Part shown: positions 19,912 to 30,204 of the stretch, piece by piece
Layout: each line of letters starts with the position of its first letter
Numbering within the stretch: position 1 is the stretch's first letter
NCBI GenBank assembly: GCA_945902805.1
Contig: CAMDMZ010000003.1
Span: forward strand, 62,001 to 126,000
Length of the DNA stretch: 64,000 nt
Source of the DNA: Propionivibrio dicarboxylicus
GTDB lineage: Bacteria; Pseudomonadota; Gammaproteobacteria; Burkholderiales; Rhodocyclaceae
Direction of reading: 5' to 3'
Notes under the pieces: model-generated
Seen by the model: the letters and a program-made list of their open reading frames with translations, nothing else
What the model was told of the DNA's origin: nothing
Databases searched by the model: none
Position numbers and translations under genes: made by a program

Positions 19912-20265
19912 ATGATCGCCATCGACCACAAAGAAAACCTCGTCACCGTCAATGTGCTGGGTGAATTCACGCTTGCCGACTTCAAGGAATTTGAAGAACT
20001 GGTGCTCTACAAGACCAAGTTCACCGGACCAGTCCGCTTGCTGTTTGATCTGCGCGAGATGATTGGCTTCACTGTCGACATGGCGTGGGAGGAAGTACGC
20101 TTCTCGCGCGAGCATGGTAGCGACTTTGATCGCATCGCGGTCGTCACCGACAGCCAGTGGCTGGCTTGGAGCGCCTGGTTGCAACAACTGTTTGTCAGCG
20201 CGGATCTGCGCGTGTTTGGCGACGAAACCGAAGCCCGCACCTGGATTGAGGAAAGCGAGCAATGA
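19912..20265 (+). CDS. SpoIIAA/STAS-like protein
   Basis: 117 residues. VTVNVLGEFTLADFKEFEEL, RLLFDLREMIGFTVDMAWEE and DRIAVVTDSQWLAW follow the alternating strand-helix pattern of the SpoIIAA-like family. These small cytosolic proteins have no established enzymatic role. The stop overlaps the start of the sulfurtransferase gene by 4 nt. Confidence 0.85.
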   Translation: MIAIDHKENLVTVNVLGEFTLADFKEFEELVLYKTKFTGPVRLLFDLREMIGFTVDMAWEEVRFSREHGSDFDRIAVVTDSQWLAWSAWLQQLFVSADLRVFGDETEARTWIEESEQ

Positions 20266-21104
20266 GCACGCTCCTGGTCAGCGTCGACGACCTCGCCGCC
20301 CATCCGGAGTGGCGAATTTTCGACTGCCGTCACGATCTGTCTGATACCGATTACGGCCCGCGCGCCTATGCCAAGGAGCACATTCCCGGCGCCTTTCATC
20401 TGCATCTCGATCGCGACATGTCCGGCGCCACGAATGGTCGTAACGGCCGCCACCCGCTACCCTCGATCGAGGATTTTGCGGCCCGCATGAGCGCCTGCGG
20501 CGTGGGCGACGATACCCAAGTGGTCGCCTATGACAACGAGGGTGGAATATTTGCCGCACGCTTATGGTGGCTCTTGCGCTGGCTGGGACATGACAAGGTG
20601 GCGCTGCTTAACGGTGGACTGCCCGGTTGGCGCCGCAGCAAACGCGGTCTGGACAACACGGTACCCACTGTCGCACCCGCCAGCTTCACTCCGCGCCCGC
20701 GCATTGATCTGACCATGGCAACAGAGCCTATCGTCGCCGCGCTCGACACCGACGCGCTATTGCTTATCGATGCACGCAGCGAAGAACGCTTCGCCGGCCA
20801 GAACGAAACTCTGGACCCGGTCGCCGGACATATTCCCGGCGCAATCAATCGCTTCTATTTTGACAACCTCGATGACTCGGGCTGCTACTTCAAACCAGCC
20901 GACGAACTGCGCGCTGAACTCGTGGAACTACTGGGATCTCGTGACCCCACCACCGTCGTGCAACAGTGCGGTTCGGGAGTGACGGCCTGCCACAATCTGC
21001 TGGCGATGGAATTAGCTGGACTACCCGGCTCCAAGCTCTATCCAGGCTCCTGGAGCGAATGGTGTTCCGACCCCGCACGGCCCGTAGCCGCTGGCTCCGC
21101 GTGA
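20262..21104 (+). CDS. sseA: Sulfurtransferase (3-mercaptopyruvate/thiosulfate, two rhodanese domains)
   Basis: 280 residues. N-terminal inactive rhodanese domain (WRIFDCRHDLSD, HIPGAFHLHLDRDMSG) and C-terminal domain with active-site Cys in VVQQCGSGVTACHNLL. The CGSGVT loop fits the SseA group. Its 3' end runs 67 bp into the 3' end of queG on the other strand. Confidence 0.92.
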   Translation: MSTLLVSVDDLAAHPEWRIFDCRHDLSDTDYGPRAYAKEHIPGAFHLHLDRDMSGATNGRNGRHPLPSIEDFAARMSACGVGDDTQVVAYDNEGGIFAARLWWLLRWLGHDKVALLNGGLPGWRRSKRGLDNTVPTVAPASFTPRPRIDLTMATEPIVAALDTDALLLIDARSEERFAGQNETLDPVAGHIPGAINRFYFDNLDDSGCYFKPADELRAELVELLGSRDPTTVVQQCGSGVTACHNLLAMELAGLPGSKLYPGSWSEWCSDPARPVAAGSA

Positions 21105-22129
21105 CGGGACAAGGCACACGCCACATGTTCGCGCACCAATGCCGATGGATGATCGGCATGGTGTTGCAATGCGCGCTGGATTGACTCGCTGCACGGCGCA
21201 TTGCCCAGCGCCACGGCAATATTGCGCAGCCAGCGCTCATGGCCGATACGCCGGATCGGCGAACCTTGTAACCGCTGATTGAACTCGGCCTCGGTCCATG
21301 TAAACAGATCGATCAACCGCGCCGTATCCAATCCCTGGCGCGGCTGAAAATCGATCTCCGCAGTTTCCGGCGCAAAACGATTCCAGGGGCATGCCGTTTG
21401 GCAATCATCGCAACCGTAGATGCGATTGCCCAGCAAAGGCCGCAGCTCCTCCGGGATGGCCTCTTTAAGTTCAATCGTGAGATACGAAATACAACGTCGG
21501 GCATCAAGTTGATACGGCGCGACAAAGGCCTGTGTCGGGCAACTCACAAGGCACGCGGTGCAACTGCCGCAATGATCGGTCACGGGGGTATCCGGAGGCA
21601 ACTCCAGCGTCGTAAAGATTTCGCCGAGGAAAAAATAGGAGCCGGCGTCACGCTGCAGCAACAAGGTGTGTTTGCCGCGCCAGCCAAGGCCGCTTTGCTG
21701 CGCCCATTCAACCTCCATCACCGGTGCGGAATCCGTAAAGACGCGATAGCCGACATCGGCCACTTCTTTCTTGATCGAGTCGGCGAGTTGCTGCAAACGC
21801 GCGCGTAGCAGCTTGTGATAATCGCGACCCAAGGCGTAGCTCGATATCGCCGCACGTTCGGGGTCGGCAAGAGCATTAGCCACGTCTACGCTGGCGGGAC
21901 GATAGTTCATGCGTGCGGTGATCACGCAGCGCGTTCCAGGGACCAACTCGGCCGGCCGCGCCCGTTTGCTGCCATGGGCAGCCATATAATCCATCTCGCC
22001 GTGGTAGCCGGCGGTCAGCCACGCATGCAAACCCGCTTCAGCGACCAGCGGTGTCGCGACGGCAAAACCAATGGCATCGAAACCCAGCGCCTGCCCCCAG
22101 GTGCGAATTTTTTCTTTCAAATCATGCAT
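21038..22129 (-). CDS. queG: Epoxyqueuosine reductase
   Basis: 363 residues from ATG 22129. N-terminal cobalamin-binding part (YHGEMDYMAAHG, ARMNYRP), two [4Fe-4S] clusters (CGSCTACLVSCPTQAF; GCDDCQTACPWN), and C-terminal HEAT-like RNIAVALGNAP. It makes the last step of queuosine synthesis in tRNA. The start codon overlaps that of divergent tsaE inside ATGCAT. Confidence 0.95.
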   Translation of the reverse strand: MHDLKEKIRTWGQALGFDAIGFAVATPLVAEAGLHAWLTAGYHGEMDYMAAHGSKRARPAELVPGTRCVITARMNYRPASVDVANALADPERAAISSYALGRDYHKLLRARLQQLADSIKKEVADVGYRVFTDSAPVMEVEWAQQSGLGWRGKHTLLLQRDAGSYFFLGEIFTTLELPPDTPVTDHCGSCTACLVSCPTQAFVAPYQLDARRCISYLTIELKEAIPEELRPLLGNRIYGCDDCQTACPWNRFAPETAEIDFQPRQGLDTARLIDLFTWTEAEFNQRLQGSPIRRIGHERWLRNIAVALGNAPCSESIQRALQHHADHPSALVREHVACALSRHAEPAATGRAGSEHHSLQEPG

Positions 22130-22624
22130 GACAACCATCTTACGCTGCCCCTTGCCGATGAAGCCGCGACCCTGAATCTGGGTCGCCGGTTGGCCACGGT
22201 CGTCACGCCCGGCTGCGTGATCTGGCTCGAAGGTGACCTCGGCGCCGGAAAAACCACACTGGTGCGCGGACTGCTTCGCGCCGCCGGCGAAACTGGTCCG
22301 GTCAAGAGCCCAACCTACACGCTGGTTGAAGTTCATCCAGTTTCTGGAATATACTTCTATCACTTTGATTTCTATCGGTTCAATCAGCCGGAAGAGTATC
22401 TCGATGCGGGTCTGGATGAATACTTTGCCAAACAGGGAAGCACAGCGGGCGTCTGCCTGGTCGAATGGCCGGACAAAGCAGAGCCTTATCTGGTCGCGCC
22501 CGACCTGCGCATCGTTCTACATCTCAGCGGTGCCGGGCGCCTTGCTGAACTCGATGGCTTCACCGAACGAGGACAGACATGCATCGCCGGCGTGAGTTTC
22601 TCAAGTACGCTGCCGCCAGTCTGA
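22124..22624 (+). CDS. tsaE: tRNA threonylcarbamoyladenosine ATPase
   Basis: 166 residues. Walker A EGDLGAGKTTLVRG, KSPTYTLVEVH, and LVEWPDKAEPYL identify TsaE, the ATPase of the TsaBDE complex that makes t6A37 in tRNA. Start ATG 22124 gives MHDNHLTLPLADEAAT, as expected for the family. The last 46 nt overlap amiC. Confidence 0.95.
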   Translation: MHDNHLTLPLADEAATLNLGRRLATVVTPGCVIWLEGDLGAGKTTLVRGLLRAAGETGPVKSPTYTLVEVHPVSGIYFYHFDFYRFNQPEEYLDAGLDEYFAKQGSTAGVCLVEWPDKAEPYLVAPDLRIVLHLSGAGRLAELDGFTERGQTCIAGVSFSSTLPPV

Positions 22625-23877
22625 CGCTCGCGGTCACGGCGGTCCAAAAAGTCGGCGCTGGCGAGACGGCGAAGAGCCTGCCGTCGATTCTCGCGGTGCG
22701 CGTCTGGCCGGCTGCCGACTACACGCGGATCACCCTGGAGCAAAACCAGGACGTCAAATACACCCACCTGCTGGTCAAGGACCCGCATCGTCTGGTAGTT
22801 GATCTGGAAGGCATCGAATTCAATGCTGTGCTGCAAAGTCTGCCCTCGAAGATTCTCGATTCCGATCCTTATATCAAGCTGATCCGCGCCGGGCGCAACC
22901 GTCCGGGCGTGGTCCGCCTCGTGATCGACCTCAAGGCCGAGATCAAGCCACAGGTTTTTGCACTCAAGCCGATCGGCGAATACGGCCATCGCCTGGTGCT
23001 GGATCTGTATCCGGTGCAGGAAATCGATCCGCTGATGGCCTTGCTCGAGCAACCCAACGAACGCAAGCTAAAGTCCGAAAACGAGATTCGGCTGGACGAT
23101 CGGCCAAACCGCGCAACCACCCCGGATGTGCCCAGAAAACCAACCGACCCGCCGCAAATTGATCGCATGGTCACCATCGTGCTCGACCCCGGTCACGGCG
23201 GCGAAGATCCCGGCGCAGTAGGGCATGGTGGCAGTTACGAAAAGAATGTCACCCTTGAAGTGGCCCGCCGCCTCAAAGCGAAGATCGACGCGCAGCCGAA
23301 TATGCGCTCGGTACTCACCCGCGATGGCGACTTTTTCATTCCCTTGCAACAACGTGTCGCCAAAGCTCGCCGCGTGCAGGCCGATTTGTTCGTCTCGGTC
23401 CATGCCGACGCCTTCATCAAAAGCACCGCGCGTGGCTCCAGCGTCTTCGTACTTTCCGAGAACGGCGCCACTTCATCAGCGGCGCGCTGGCTGGCGAAGA
23501 AGGAAAACGATGCCGACCTGATCGGCGGCGTCAATCTCGGCGTCAAGGATCCGTATCTCGCCCGCACCCTACTCGATCTTTCGCAGACTGCGACCATCAA
23601 TGACAGCCTCAAGCTCGGCAGCGCCGTGCTTGGCGAACTCGGCCGCATCAACACCTTGCACAAGGCGCAGGTGGAACAAGCGGGCTTTGCCGTGCTGAAA
23701 GCCCCCGATATTCCGTCCATCCTGGTCGAGACCGCGTTTATCTCCAATCCCGAGGAAGAGCAGCGCCTCAACGATGACGCGTATCAGGATCAACTCGCCG
23801 ATGCCATCATGCGCGGCATCAAACGCTATTTCGCCAAGAACCCGCCGCTCGCCAAATCGCGCCTGGCATCCTTGTAA
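22579..23877 (+). CDS. amiC: N-acetylmuramoyl-L-alanine amidase (AmiC type)
   Basis: 432 residues. Twin-arginine-like leader MHRRREFLKYAAASLTLAVT, AMIN domain at about 35-150 (VRVWPAADYTRITLE), and Amidase_3 domain from about 195 (VLDPGHGGEDPGA zinc His; SVHADAF; PSILVETAFISN with catalytic Glu). Septal peptidoglycan splitting in the periplasm. A dispersed repeat copy encodes KVGAGETAK just after the leader, where spacing is tolerant. Confidence 0.95.
   Translation: MHRRREFLKYAAASLTLAVTAVQKVGAGETAKSLPSILAVRVWPAADYTRITLEQNQDVKYTHLLVKDPHRLVVDLEGIEFNAVLQSLPSKILDSDPYIKLIRAGRNRPGVVRLVIDLKAEIKPQVFALKPIGEYGHRLVLDLYPVQEIDPLMALLEQPNERKLKSENEIRLDDRPNRATTPDVPRKPTDPPQIDRMVTIVLDPGHGGEDPGAVGHGGSYEKNVTLEVARRLKAKIDAQPNMRSVLTRDGDFFIPLQQRVAKARRVQADLFVSVHADAFIKSTARGSSVFVLSENGATSSAARWLAKKENDADLIGGVNLGVKDPYLARTLLDLSQTATINDSLKLGSAVLGELGRINTLHKAQVEQAGFAVLKAPDIPSILVETAFISNPEEEQRLNDDAYQDQLADAIMRGIKRYFAKNPPLAKSRLASL
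22646..22671 (+). repeat. Dispersed 25-bp repeat, copy 5 (in amiC)
   Basis: Sense orientation, read as KVGAGETA at the junction between leader peptide and AMIN domain; same frame as the ispH copy. Confidence 0.8.
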
Positions 23878-23947
23878 GCCCCTGTCGCTGCTACAATTCG
23901 CGGCTTTCCGCAGTTGATCCGCCCCTTTTTCGGGCTACCCAAACTCC

Positions 23948-24877
23948 ATGTTGTTTTTTCGCGGCGTGCCGCCCCAGGCGACGACATCCACGGTACTCAC
24001 CATCGGCAATTTCGATGGCGTGCACCATGGTCATCGCGCCCTGCTTTCCCGTCTCACGGCCAAGGCGCGCGAGGTCTCGTTACCGGCGACGGTACTGAGC
24101 TTCGAGCCGCACCCGCGTGAGCTCTTCGCGCCGGACCAAGCCCCGGCACGCCTATCGAGCTTGCGGGAAAAATTGAATCTTCTGGAATCCTGCGGTGTCG
24201 ATCGCGTGTATATGTGCCGCTTCAATCGACAGCTAGCCAATTTGTCGGCCGATGACTTCATTGAACAAATCCTGATCCGGGGATTGTCCACGCGCCATTT
24301 ATTGATCGGCGACGATTTTCGCTTCGGCAAAGGCCGCTCGGGCGATTTTGCGGCCTTGGAAAAAGCTGGCGCCAAATACGGCTTCTCGGTCGAGGCTATG
24401 CACACGATTGACCTTCACGGTGAGCGCGTCTCCAGTTCCGCCGTCCGCGATGCACTGGCCGATGGCGATATCGAACACGCCAACCGTCTACTCGGCTGGT
24501 CCTACGGCATTGCCGGGCGCGTGGTCCATGGCGACAAGATTGGACGCACGCTGGGTTTCCCCACTGCCAACATCGCCATCAAGCGCAAGCGCCTGCCACT
24601 GACCGGCGTCTTTGCCGTCACTGTTTCAGGGCTCGGCGACAAACCGCTGCCCGGTGCCGCAAGCCTTGGCGTGCGACCAACCTTGGCCGATGGCCTCAAG
24701 CCCGTGCTGGAAGTCCATCTGCTGGATTTCGATCGCGATATCTATGGCGCTCATGTGACGGTAAACTTTCTGCACAAACTGCGTGACGAAGAAAAATACG
24801 ATTCACTCGATGCACTCACGGCCCAGATCGCCCGCGATGTCGCGAACGTTCGAGGCTACGCTGAGAGCCAACTTTGA
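23948..24877 (+). CDS. ribF: Bifunctional riboflavin kinase / FAD synthetase
   Basis: 309 residues. Nucleotidyltransferase half ([30 protein letters not shown]-like [13 protein letters not shown]) and kinase half ([40 protein letters not shown]). It produces FMN and FAD. First gene of the classic ribF-ileS-lspA-fkpB-ispH row. Confidence 0.96.
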   Translation: MLFFRGVPPQATTSTVLTIGNFDGVHHGHRALLSRLTAKAREVSLPATVLSFEPHPRELFAPDQAPARLSSLREKLNLLESCGVDRVYMCRFNRQLANLSADDFIEQILIRGLSTRHLLIGDDFRFGKGRSGDFAALEKAGAKYGFSVEAMHTIDLHGERVSSSAVRDALADGDIEHANRLLGWSYGIAGRVVHGDKIGRTLGFPTANIAIKRKRLPLTGVFAVTVSGLGDKPLPGAASLGVRPTLADGLKPVLEVHLLDFDRDIYGAHVTVNFLHKLRDEEKYDSLDALTAQIARDVANVRGYAESQL

Positions 24878-24891
24878 AAGTGGCAGGAACC

Positions 24892-27708
24892 ATGGCTGAA
24901 GCCGAAAAAAAGACCGACTATCGTAAAACGCTGAATATGCCAGACACGCCCTTCCCGATGCGGGGTGATCTGGCCAAACGCGAACCGGGCTGGGTCGCGC
25001 AATGGCTGGAGCAGCGGCGCTATCAGCGTATTCGCGAGGTCGCCAAAGGCCGTCCGCGCTTCGTCCTGCACGACGGCCCACCCTATGCCAATGGCGATAT
25101 TCACATCGGCCACGCGGTGAACAAGATCCTGAAGGACATCATCGTCCGCTCCAAGACCCTGGCCGGCTTTGACGCGCCCTACGTGCCGGGCTGGGACTGC
25201 CACGGCCTGCCCATCGAGCACCAGATCGAAAAGGCGCACGGCAAGCACCTGCCTTCCGACAAGGCACGCGAACTCTGTCGCAGCTACGCCACCGAACAAG
25301 TCGAACGCCAAAAGAAAGATTTCATTCGCCTTGGCGTACTCGGCGACTGGGACAATCCTTACCTGACGATGGCTTTCCGCAATGAAGCCGACGAGATCCG
25401 CTCGGTCGGCGAGCTCTACAAGCGCGGCTATCTGTTCAAGGGCCTGAAACCGGTCAATTGGTGTTTTGACTGCCGCTCGGCATTGGCTGAAGCCGAGGTC
25501 GAGTATCAAGACAAGAAGTCAGCGGCGATCGATGTCGGGTTCCGTCTCGACGAGACCGAGCGCGAGCGTATCGCCCATGCCTTTGGCATCAGCGCGCTAC
25601 CCGCCGGCGATTGCTACACGGTAATCTGGACCACCACACCGTGGACGATTCCGTCCAACCAGGCGCTCAACATGCACCCGGACTTCACCTATGAGCTGGT
25701 GCAAACCGAACGCGGCTGCCTGATCCTCGCCGCCGAACTGCGCGCGACGGCGCTGGAGCGCTACAAGCTCACCGGTATGGTACTCGGCGCTTGCCAGGGC
25801 ACGGCATTGTCGCTGGTCAAGTTCCGTCATCCCTTCTACGATCGCATCTCGCCGGTGTATCTCGGCGAATACGTCACGCTAGATGCCGGCACCGGCATCG
25901 TGCACAGCGCCCCCGCTTACGGCCTGGAAGACTTCGATTCCTGCCGCAAGCACGGTATGCACAACGACGAAATCCTTACCCCGGTGCAGGGCGACGGCGT
26001 ATTTGCCACGACGCTGCCGTTCTTCGGCGGCATGAACGTCTGGAAGGCCAATCCGCTGATCATCGAGAAGCTGGCCGAAGTTGGCAGCCTGTTTTGCGCC
26101 AGCGAGATCGTGCACAGCTACATGCATTGCTGGCGCCACAAAACACCGATCATCTACCGCGCCACCACGCAATGGTTCGTCGGCATGGAGCGGCGCGAGG
26201 GTGCCGACAAACCGACTCTGCGCGATGCCGCACTCGCCGCTGTCGAAGCGACCAAGTTCTACCCCGATTGGGGCCAGGCCCGGCTGCATTCGATGATTGC
26301 CAACCGCCCGGACTGGTGCGTCTCGCGCCAGCGCAACTGGGGCGTGCCGATTCCGTTTTTCCTGCATAAGGAAACCGGCGAGCCGCACCCGCGCACGCTC
26401 GAATTGATCGAAGCGGCTGCCCAGCGTGTCGAACAGCAAGGCATCGAAGGCTGGTTCAGTCTCGACGCCAGGGAGTTGCTCGGCGATGACACAGACAGTT
26501 ACGACAAGATGCGCGATACGCTCGATGTCTGGTTCGATTCCGGCACCACACACCGCACCGTCTTGCGCGGTTCGCACGCGGCCGAATCGACCTACCCGGC
26601 CGATCTCTATCTCGAAGGATCTGACCAGCATCGCGGCTGGTTCCACTCCTCGCTGCTGACCGGCGCCGCCATCGACGGCCGCGCACCGTACAAGAGCCTG
26701 CTAACGCACGGCTTCGTGGTCGATGGCAAGGGCATGAAAATGTCCAAGTCCAAGGGCAATGTGGTCGCCCCGCAGGAAGTCTCCGACACCCTCGGCGCCG
26801 AAATTCTGCGCCTGTGGGTTGCCACCACCGACTATTCGGGTGAGCTGTCGATCTCCAAGGAAATCCTCGCCCGTGTGGTCGAGGTCTATCGCCGCCTGCG
26901 CAACACACTGCGCTTCCTGCTGGCCAACACCGCCGATTTCGACCCGGCGACACAAATGGTCCCGGTCGGCCAATGGCTGGAGGCCGATCGCTACGCGCTG
27001 GCACTGACGCGAAAGCTGCATGCCCAGTGCACCGCCGACTACGAACGCTTCGAGTTCCACAAGGTGATCCAGGGTCTGATGAGCTTCTGCTCGGAAGATC
27101 TCGGCGCCTTCTACCTCGACATCCTCAAGGATCGCCTCTACACCACGGCGGTCGACTCGATCCCGCGGCGTGCCGCGCAAAGCGCCTTGTGGCACATCCT
27201 GCAAACTGTCACGCGTCTGATGGCCCCGGTGCTCTCCTTCACCGCCGAAGAAATCTGGGCGACCACCCGGCAAGGCGAGAGCGTCATGCTCGCCACCTGG
27301 CACGAATTGCCCGCGCTGGCTGAAGAGTCGGCGCTGGCGGGACGGTGGTCGGGCTTGCGTGATGTCCGTGCCGAGGTCACCAAAGCCATGGAAGCGCTGC
27401 GCGAGGCTGGCAAGATCGGCTCCTCACTGCAAGCCGAAGTGGAGATCCGTGCCTGTGGCGACAAGTACGATTTGCTCGCCACACTGGGCGACGACCTGCG
27501 CTTCATTCTGATCTGCTCGAAGGCTACATTAAGCCAGGTCGCGACCATCGAAGACGAACAAATCATCGTCACACCGACAGCCCACGTCAAGTGCGCCCGT
27601 TGTTGGCATTGGCGCGACGATGTCGGCCACGATGCGGCGCACCCCGAACTCTGCGGCCGCTGCACATCCAACCTTTTCGGCACCGGCGAGGCGCGCCATT
27701 TTGCTTGA
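24892..27708 (+). CDS. ileS: Isoleucyl-tRNA synthetase
   Basis: 938 residues. HIGH motif in [15 protein letters not shown], editing domain with [19 protein letters not shown] in [12 protein letters not shown], and C-terminal zinc ribbon CARCWHWR...CGRCTSNL. Start at 24892 after an AGGA site; the TTG at 24874 overlapping the ribF stop is less likely. The dispersed repeat at 27322-27348 encodes EESALAGRW in the anticodon-binding region. Confidence 0.97.
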   Translation: MAEAEKKTDYRKTLNMPDTPFPMRGDLAKREPGWVAQWLEQRRYQRIREVAKGRPRFVLHDGPPYANGDIHIGHAVNKILKDIIVRSKTLAGFDAPYVPGWDCHGLPIEHQIEKAHGKHLPSDKARELCRSYATEQVERQKKDFIRLGVLGDWDNPYLTMAFRNEADEIRSVGELYKRGYLFKGLKPVNWCFDCRSALAEAEVEYQDKKSAAIDVGFRLDETERERIAHAFGISALPAGDCYTVIWTTTPWTIPSNQALNMHPDFTYELVQTERGCLILAAELRATALERYKLTGMVLGACQGTALSLVKFRHPFYDRISPVYLGEYVTLDAGTGIVHSAPAYGLEDFDSCRKHGMHNDEILTPVQGDGVFATTLPFFGGMNVWKANPLIIEKLAEVGSLFCASEIVHSYMHCWRHKTPIIYRATTQWFVGMERREGADKPTLRDAALAAVEATKFYPDWGQARLHSMIANRPDWCVSRQRNWGVPIPFFLHKETGEPHPRTLELIEAAAQRVEQQGIEGWFSLDARELLGDDTDSYDKMRDTLDVWFDSGTTHRTVLRGSHAAESTYPADLYLEGSDQHRGWFHSSLLTGAAIDGRAPYKSLLTHGFVVDGKGMKMSKSKGNVVAPQEVSDTLGAEILRLWVATTDYSGELSISKEILARVVEVYRRLRNTLRFLLANTADFDPATQMVPVGQWLEADRYALALTRKLHAQCTADYERFEFHKVIQGLMSFCSEDLGAFYLDILKDRLYTTAVDSIPRRAAQSALWHILQTVTRLMAPVLSFTAEEIWATTRQGESVMLATWHELPALAEESALAGRWSGLRDVRAEVTKAMEALREAGKIGSSLQAEVEIRACGDKYDLLATLGDDLRFILICSKATLSQVATIEDEQIIVTPTAHVKCARCWHWRDDVGHDAAHPELCGRCTSNLFGTGEARHFA
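27322..27348 (+). repeat. Dispersed 25-bp repeat, copy 6 (in ileS)
   Basis: Sense orientation, read as [10 protein letters not shown] in the anticodon-binding domain, a third reading frame of the repeat. Confidence 0.7.
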
Positions 27709-27721
27709 GCAAACCCAAGCG

Positions 27722-28186
27722 ATGATGCGCTGGTTGCTGCTGGCCGGTATCGTCATCGTTATCGACCAGATCACCAAGCTGTCGGTGCTAGGCAGTTTTT
27801 ATTTGCACGAGCACCGCGCGGTGACGGATTTCTTCAATCTCGTCCTGGTATTTAATGCGGGGGCGGCGTTCAGTTTCCTGTCGAGCGCCGGCGGTTGGCA
27901 GAAATGGTTCTTCGTCGGCCTGGCGTTGGTCATCTCGGGCTGGCTTGTCACCATGCTGCGCCAGCATGCGAGCGAGCGATTATTGCCGGCCGCTTTGTCG
28001 CTGATTCTCGGCGGTGCGCTGGGCAACGTGATCGATCGTTTGCGTTTTGACGCCGTGATCGATTTCCTGGATTTCCATGTCGCCGGCTACCACTGGCCGG
28101 CCTTCAACGTCGCCGATTCGGCCATTACCATCGGTGTCGGCCTTATGCTGCTGCAGCAGTTCCGCCACCCCAAGGAATCCTCATGA
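27722..28186 (+). CDS. lspA: Prolipoprotein signal peptidase (signal peptidase II)
   Basis: 154 residues, four membrane segments. Catalytic Asp residues lie in [20 protein letters not shown] and [11 protein letters not shown]. It removes lipoprotein leaders after diacylglyceryl transfer. Start at 27722; the overlap with fkpB is 4 nt. Confidence 0.95.
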   Translation: MMRWLLLAGIVIVIDQITKLSVLGSFYLHEHRAVTDFFNLVLVFNAGAAFSFLSSAGGWQKWFFVGLALVISGWLVTMLRQHASERLLPAALSLILGGALGNVIDRLRFDAVIDFLDFHVAGYHWPAFNVADSAITIGVGLMLLQQFRHPKESS

Positions 28187-28614
28187 GTGACACTGTCCAG
28201 CCCGACAGCTACATTGCCCTGCACTATCGCGTAGCCAACAGCGACGATGTGGAATTGGTCAGCACCTTCGGCACCGGCCCGGCGACAATGCAACTTGGCA
28301 CGGGGGAACTGGCTCCACCACTGGAGCAATGCTTGATCGGTATCACACCCGGCGAACGCCATGTATTTCTACTCGAACCGCACCAGGCTTTCGGTGCACA
28401 CAATCCGCAGCTTGTGCAGCGCGTCAGCATCGGCGATCTGCCACCGAGTTCCACGCCCGATCTGCACAGCATGATCGAATTTTCGTCACCGGCCGGCGAC
28501 AAATTCACCGGCATGGTGCGCGAACTCGACAGCGACACGGTACTGGTCGACTTCAATCATCCACTGGCCGGAAAATCGATCCGCTTTGAAGTCGAAGTCC
28601 TGGGCATCATGTGA
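28183..28614 (+). CDS. fkpB: FKBP-type peptidyl-prolyl isomerase (SlpA/FkpB)
   Basis: 143 residues. [50 protein letters not shown] and a C-terminal [20 protein letters not shown] are the SlpA-type FKBP domain with an insert-in-flap region. Folding helper. Its place between lspA and ispH is conserved. Confidence 0.95.
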   Translation: MSDTVQPDSYIALHYRVANSDDVELVSTFGTGPATMQLGTGELAPPLEQCLIGITPGERHVFLLEPHQAFGAHNPQLVQRVSIGDLPPSSTPDLHSMIEFSSPAGDKFTGMVRELDSDTVLVDFNHPLAGKSIRFEVEVLGIM

Positions 28615-29552
28615 TGGACATCCTGCTCGCCAACCCGCGCGGCTTCTGCGCCGGTGTCGAACGCGCGATAGCCATTGTCGAGCGCGCGCTGGAAAAATTC
28701 GGCCGTCCGATTTATGTGCGTCACGAAGTGGTGCACAACCGCTACGTGGTCGACGATCTCAAGGCCAAGGGTGCCATCTTCATCGAAGAGCTGGATGACG
28801 TTCCCGATGGTGCCACGTTGATCTTCAGCGCCCACGGCGTGCCGCAATCGGTACGTATCGCCGCCGAAAAGCGCGGACTCACGGTATTCGATGCCACCTG
28901 CCCGCTGGTGACCAAGGTCCATCTCGAAGTTGCGCGCCTGCGCAAGCAAGGCTACGAAATCGTCATGATCGGCCACAAAGGCCATCCGGAAGTCGAAGGC
29001 ACCATGGGCCAGACCGATGGCGGCATGTACCTCGTGGAAAACGCCGACGATGTAGCGGCGCTAAAAGTCGGTGCTGGCGGGACGGCGGATAGCGCCCCGA
29101 AGCTCGCCTATGTCACCCAGACCACTCTGTCGGTCGATGATGCGAGCAAGATTGTCGCGGCGCTCAAGATCCGTTTCCCGGCTATTGTCGGGCCGAAAAA
29201 GGACGATATTTGCTACGCCACGCAAAACCGTCAGGACGCCGTCAAACATCTTGCCAGCAAGGTTGACGTCGTTTTCGTGGTGGGCTCGAAGAACAGCTCT
29301 AACTCGAACCGGCTCAAGGAGGTCGCCGACCATCTTGGCGTACGCGCGCAACTGGTCGATGACGCCACACAGATCGATGTCGCGCTCATTGCGGGTGTCA
29401 ATTCGGTCGGCGTCAGTGCAGGCGCCTCGGCTCCGGAGATACTGGTGAACGGCGTTATTGAGAAACTGTCAGCGCTTGGTTCCGGTAGGGTCATCACGCT
29501 TGAAGGTGTGGCAGAAAACGTGATCTTCCCTATCCCGAAAGAGCTCGGCTGA
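28614..29552 (+). CDS. ispH: 4-hydroxy-3-methylbut-2-enyl diphosphate reductase
   Basis: 312 residues. The three iron-sulphur Cys are in [24 protein letters not shown] and [14 protein letters not shown]. Last enzyme of the MEP isoprenoid pathway, feeding hpnCDE among others. ATG 28614 overlaps the fkpB stop (TGATG). The segment [18 protein letters not shown] is several residues longer than the same place in E. coli IspH as I recall it and coincides with the dispersed repeat. Confidence 0.97.
   Translation: MDILLANPRGFCAGVERAIAIVERALEKFGRPIYVRHEVVHNRYVVDDLKAKGAIFIEELDDVPDGATLIFSAHGVPQSVRIAAEKRGLTVFDATCPLVTKVHLEVARLRKQGYEIVMIGHKGHPEVEGTMGQTDGGMYLVENADDVAALKVGAGGTADSAPKLAYVTQTTLSVDDASKIVAALKIRFPAIVGPKKDDICYATQNRQDAVKHLASKVDVVFVVGSKNSSNSNRLKEVADHLGVRAQLVDDATQIDVALIAGVNSVGVSAGASAPEILVNGVIEKLSALGSGRVITLEGVAENVIFPIPKELG
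29063..29088 (+). repeat. Dispersed 25-bp repeat, copy 7 (in ispH)
   Basis: Exact consensus match, read as KVGAGGTAD in a loop before TQTTLSVDD. Confidence 0.85.
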
Positions 29553-29570
29553 ACGCTGCACTTTGACCGA

Positions 29571-30140
29571 CTAACTGGTCGGCAAGTGCGCCTTGATGAT
29601 GTCGTAAAGCCTGGGTCGGTGCTGGCGTACTTCATCAGGTGACAACCCTTCCAGCGAATGCGGGTATTTCAACCAGCTCATGGTTTCGTGAATGAAGTAG
29701 TCAGGAATGCGATCCGTCCGGCTCCGGGCCGGTTTGTAGTAGGGCACGGCAACACGAATGTCATGTGGCGTATTGAGGCGGGTGCGTTCACGGAGCTGCT
29801 TGATCACGCCATCGATAGTCAAGCCGGTGTCGAAAACGTCATCGACGATCAACAACCGATCTTCATAGCGCACCGTCTTGATCAGGTAGCTCATGTCGTG
29901 CACCTTGACCTCGGAAGCACGGCCATCGACCCCCTGATAGGACGAGGTACGAATCGCAATGTGATCGGTGTCGATGTTTGCATAGGCCAGTAATTCCTGT
30001 ACCGCGATACCGATCGGTGCACCACCCCGCCACAGTGCGACGATGATGCTGGGCCGAAAGCCACTGGCCAGAATCATGGCCCCGAGCCGGAAAGAATCTT
30101 CCAGCAAGTCCTGTGCTTTGAGGTAGATTTTTTCGGACAT
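29571..30140 (-). CDS. Phosphoribosyltransferase (hypoxanthine/xanthine type)
   Basis: 189 residues. The PRPP loop is RLLIVDDVFDTGLTID; the N-terminal GFRPSIIVALWRGGAPIGI is the type I PRTase hood. Purine salvage is likely; the precise base is not readable from sequence. Divergent from and homologous to the next gene. Confidence 0.88.
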   Translation of the reverse strand: MSEKIYLKAQDLLEDSFRLGAMILASGFRPSIIVALWRGGAPIGIAVQELLAYANIDTDHIAIRTSSYQGVDGRASEVKVHDMSYLIKTVRYEDRLLIVDDVFDTGLTIDGVIKQLRERTRLNTPHDIRVAVPYYKPARSRTDRIPDYFIHETMSWLKYPHSLEGLSPDEVRQHRPRLYDIIKAHLPTS

Positions 30141-30204
30141 CGTGGGTCAATTGGGGGGCAGCGATGCACAGTATGATAGGCGGACTCATCGCCCACACGA
30201 CAAA

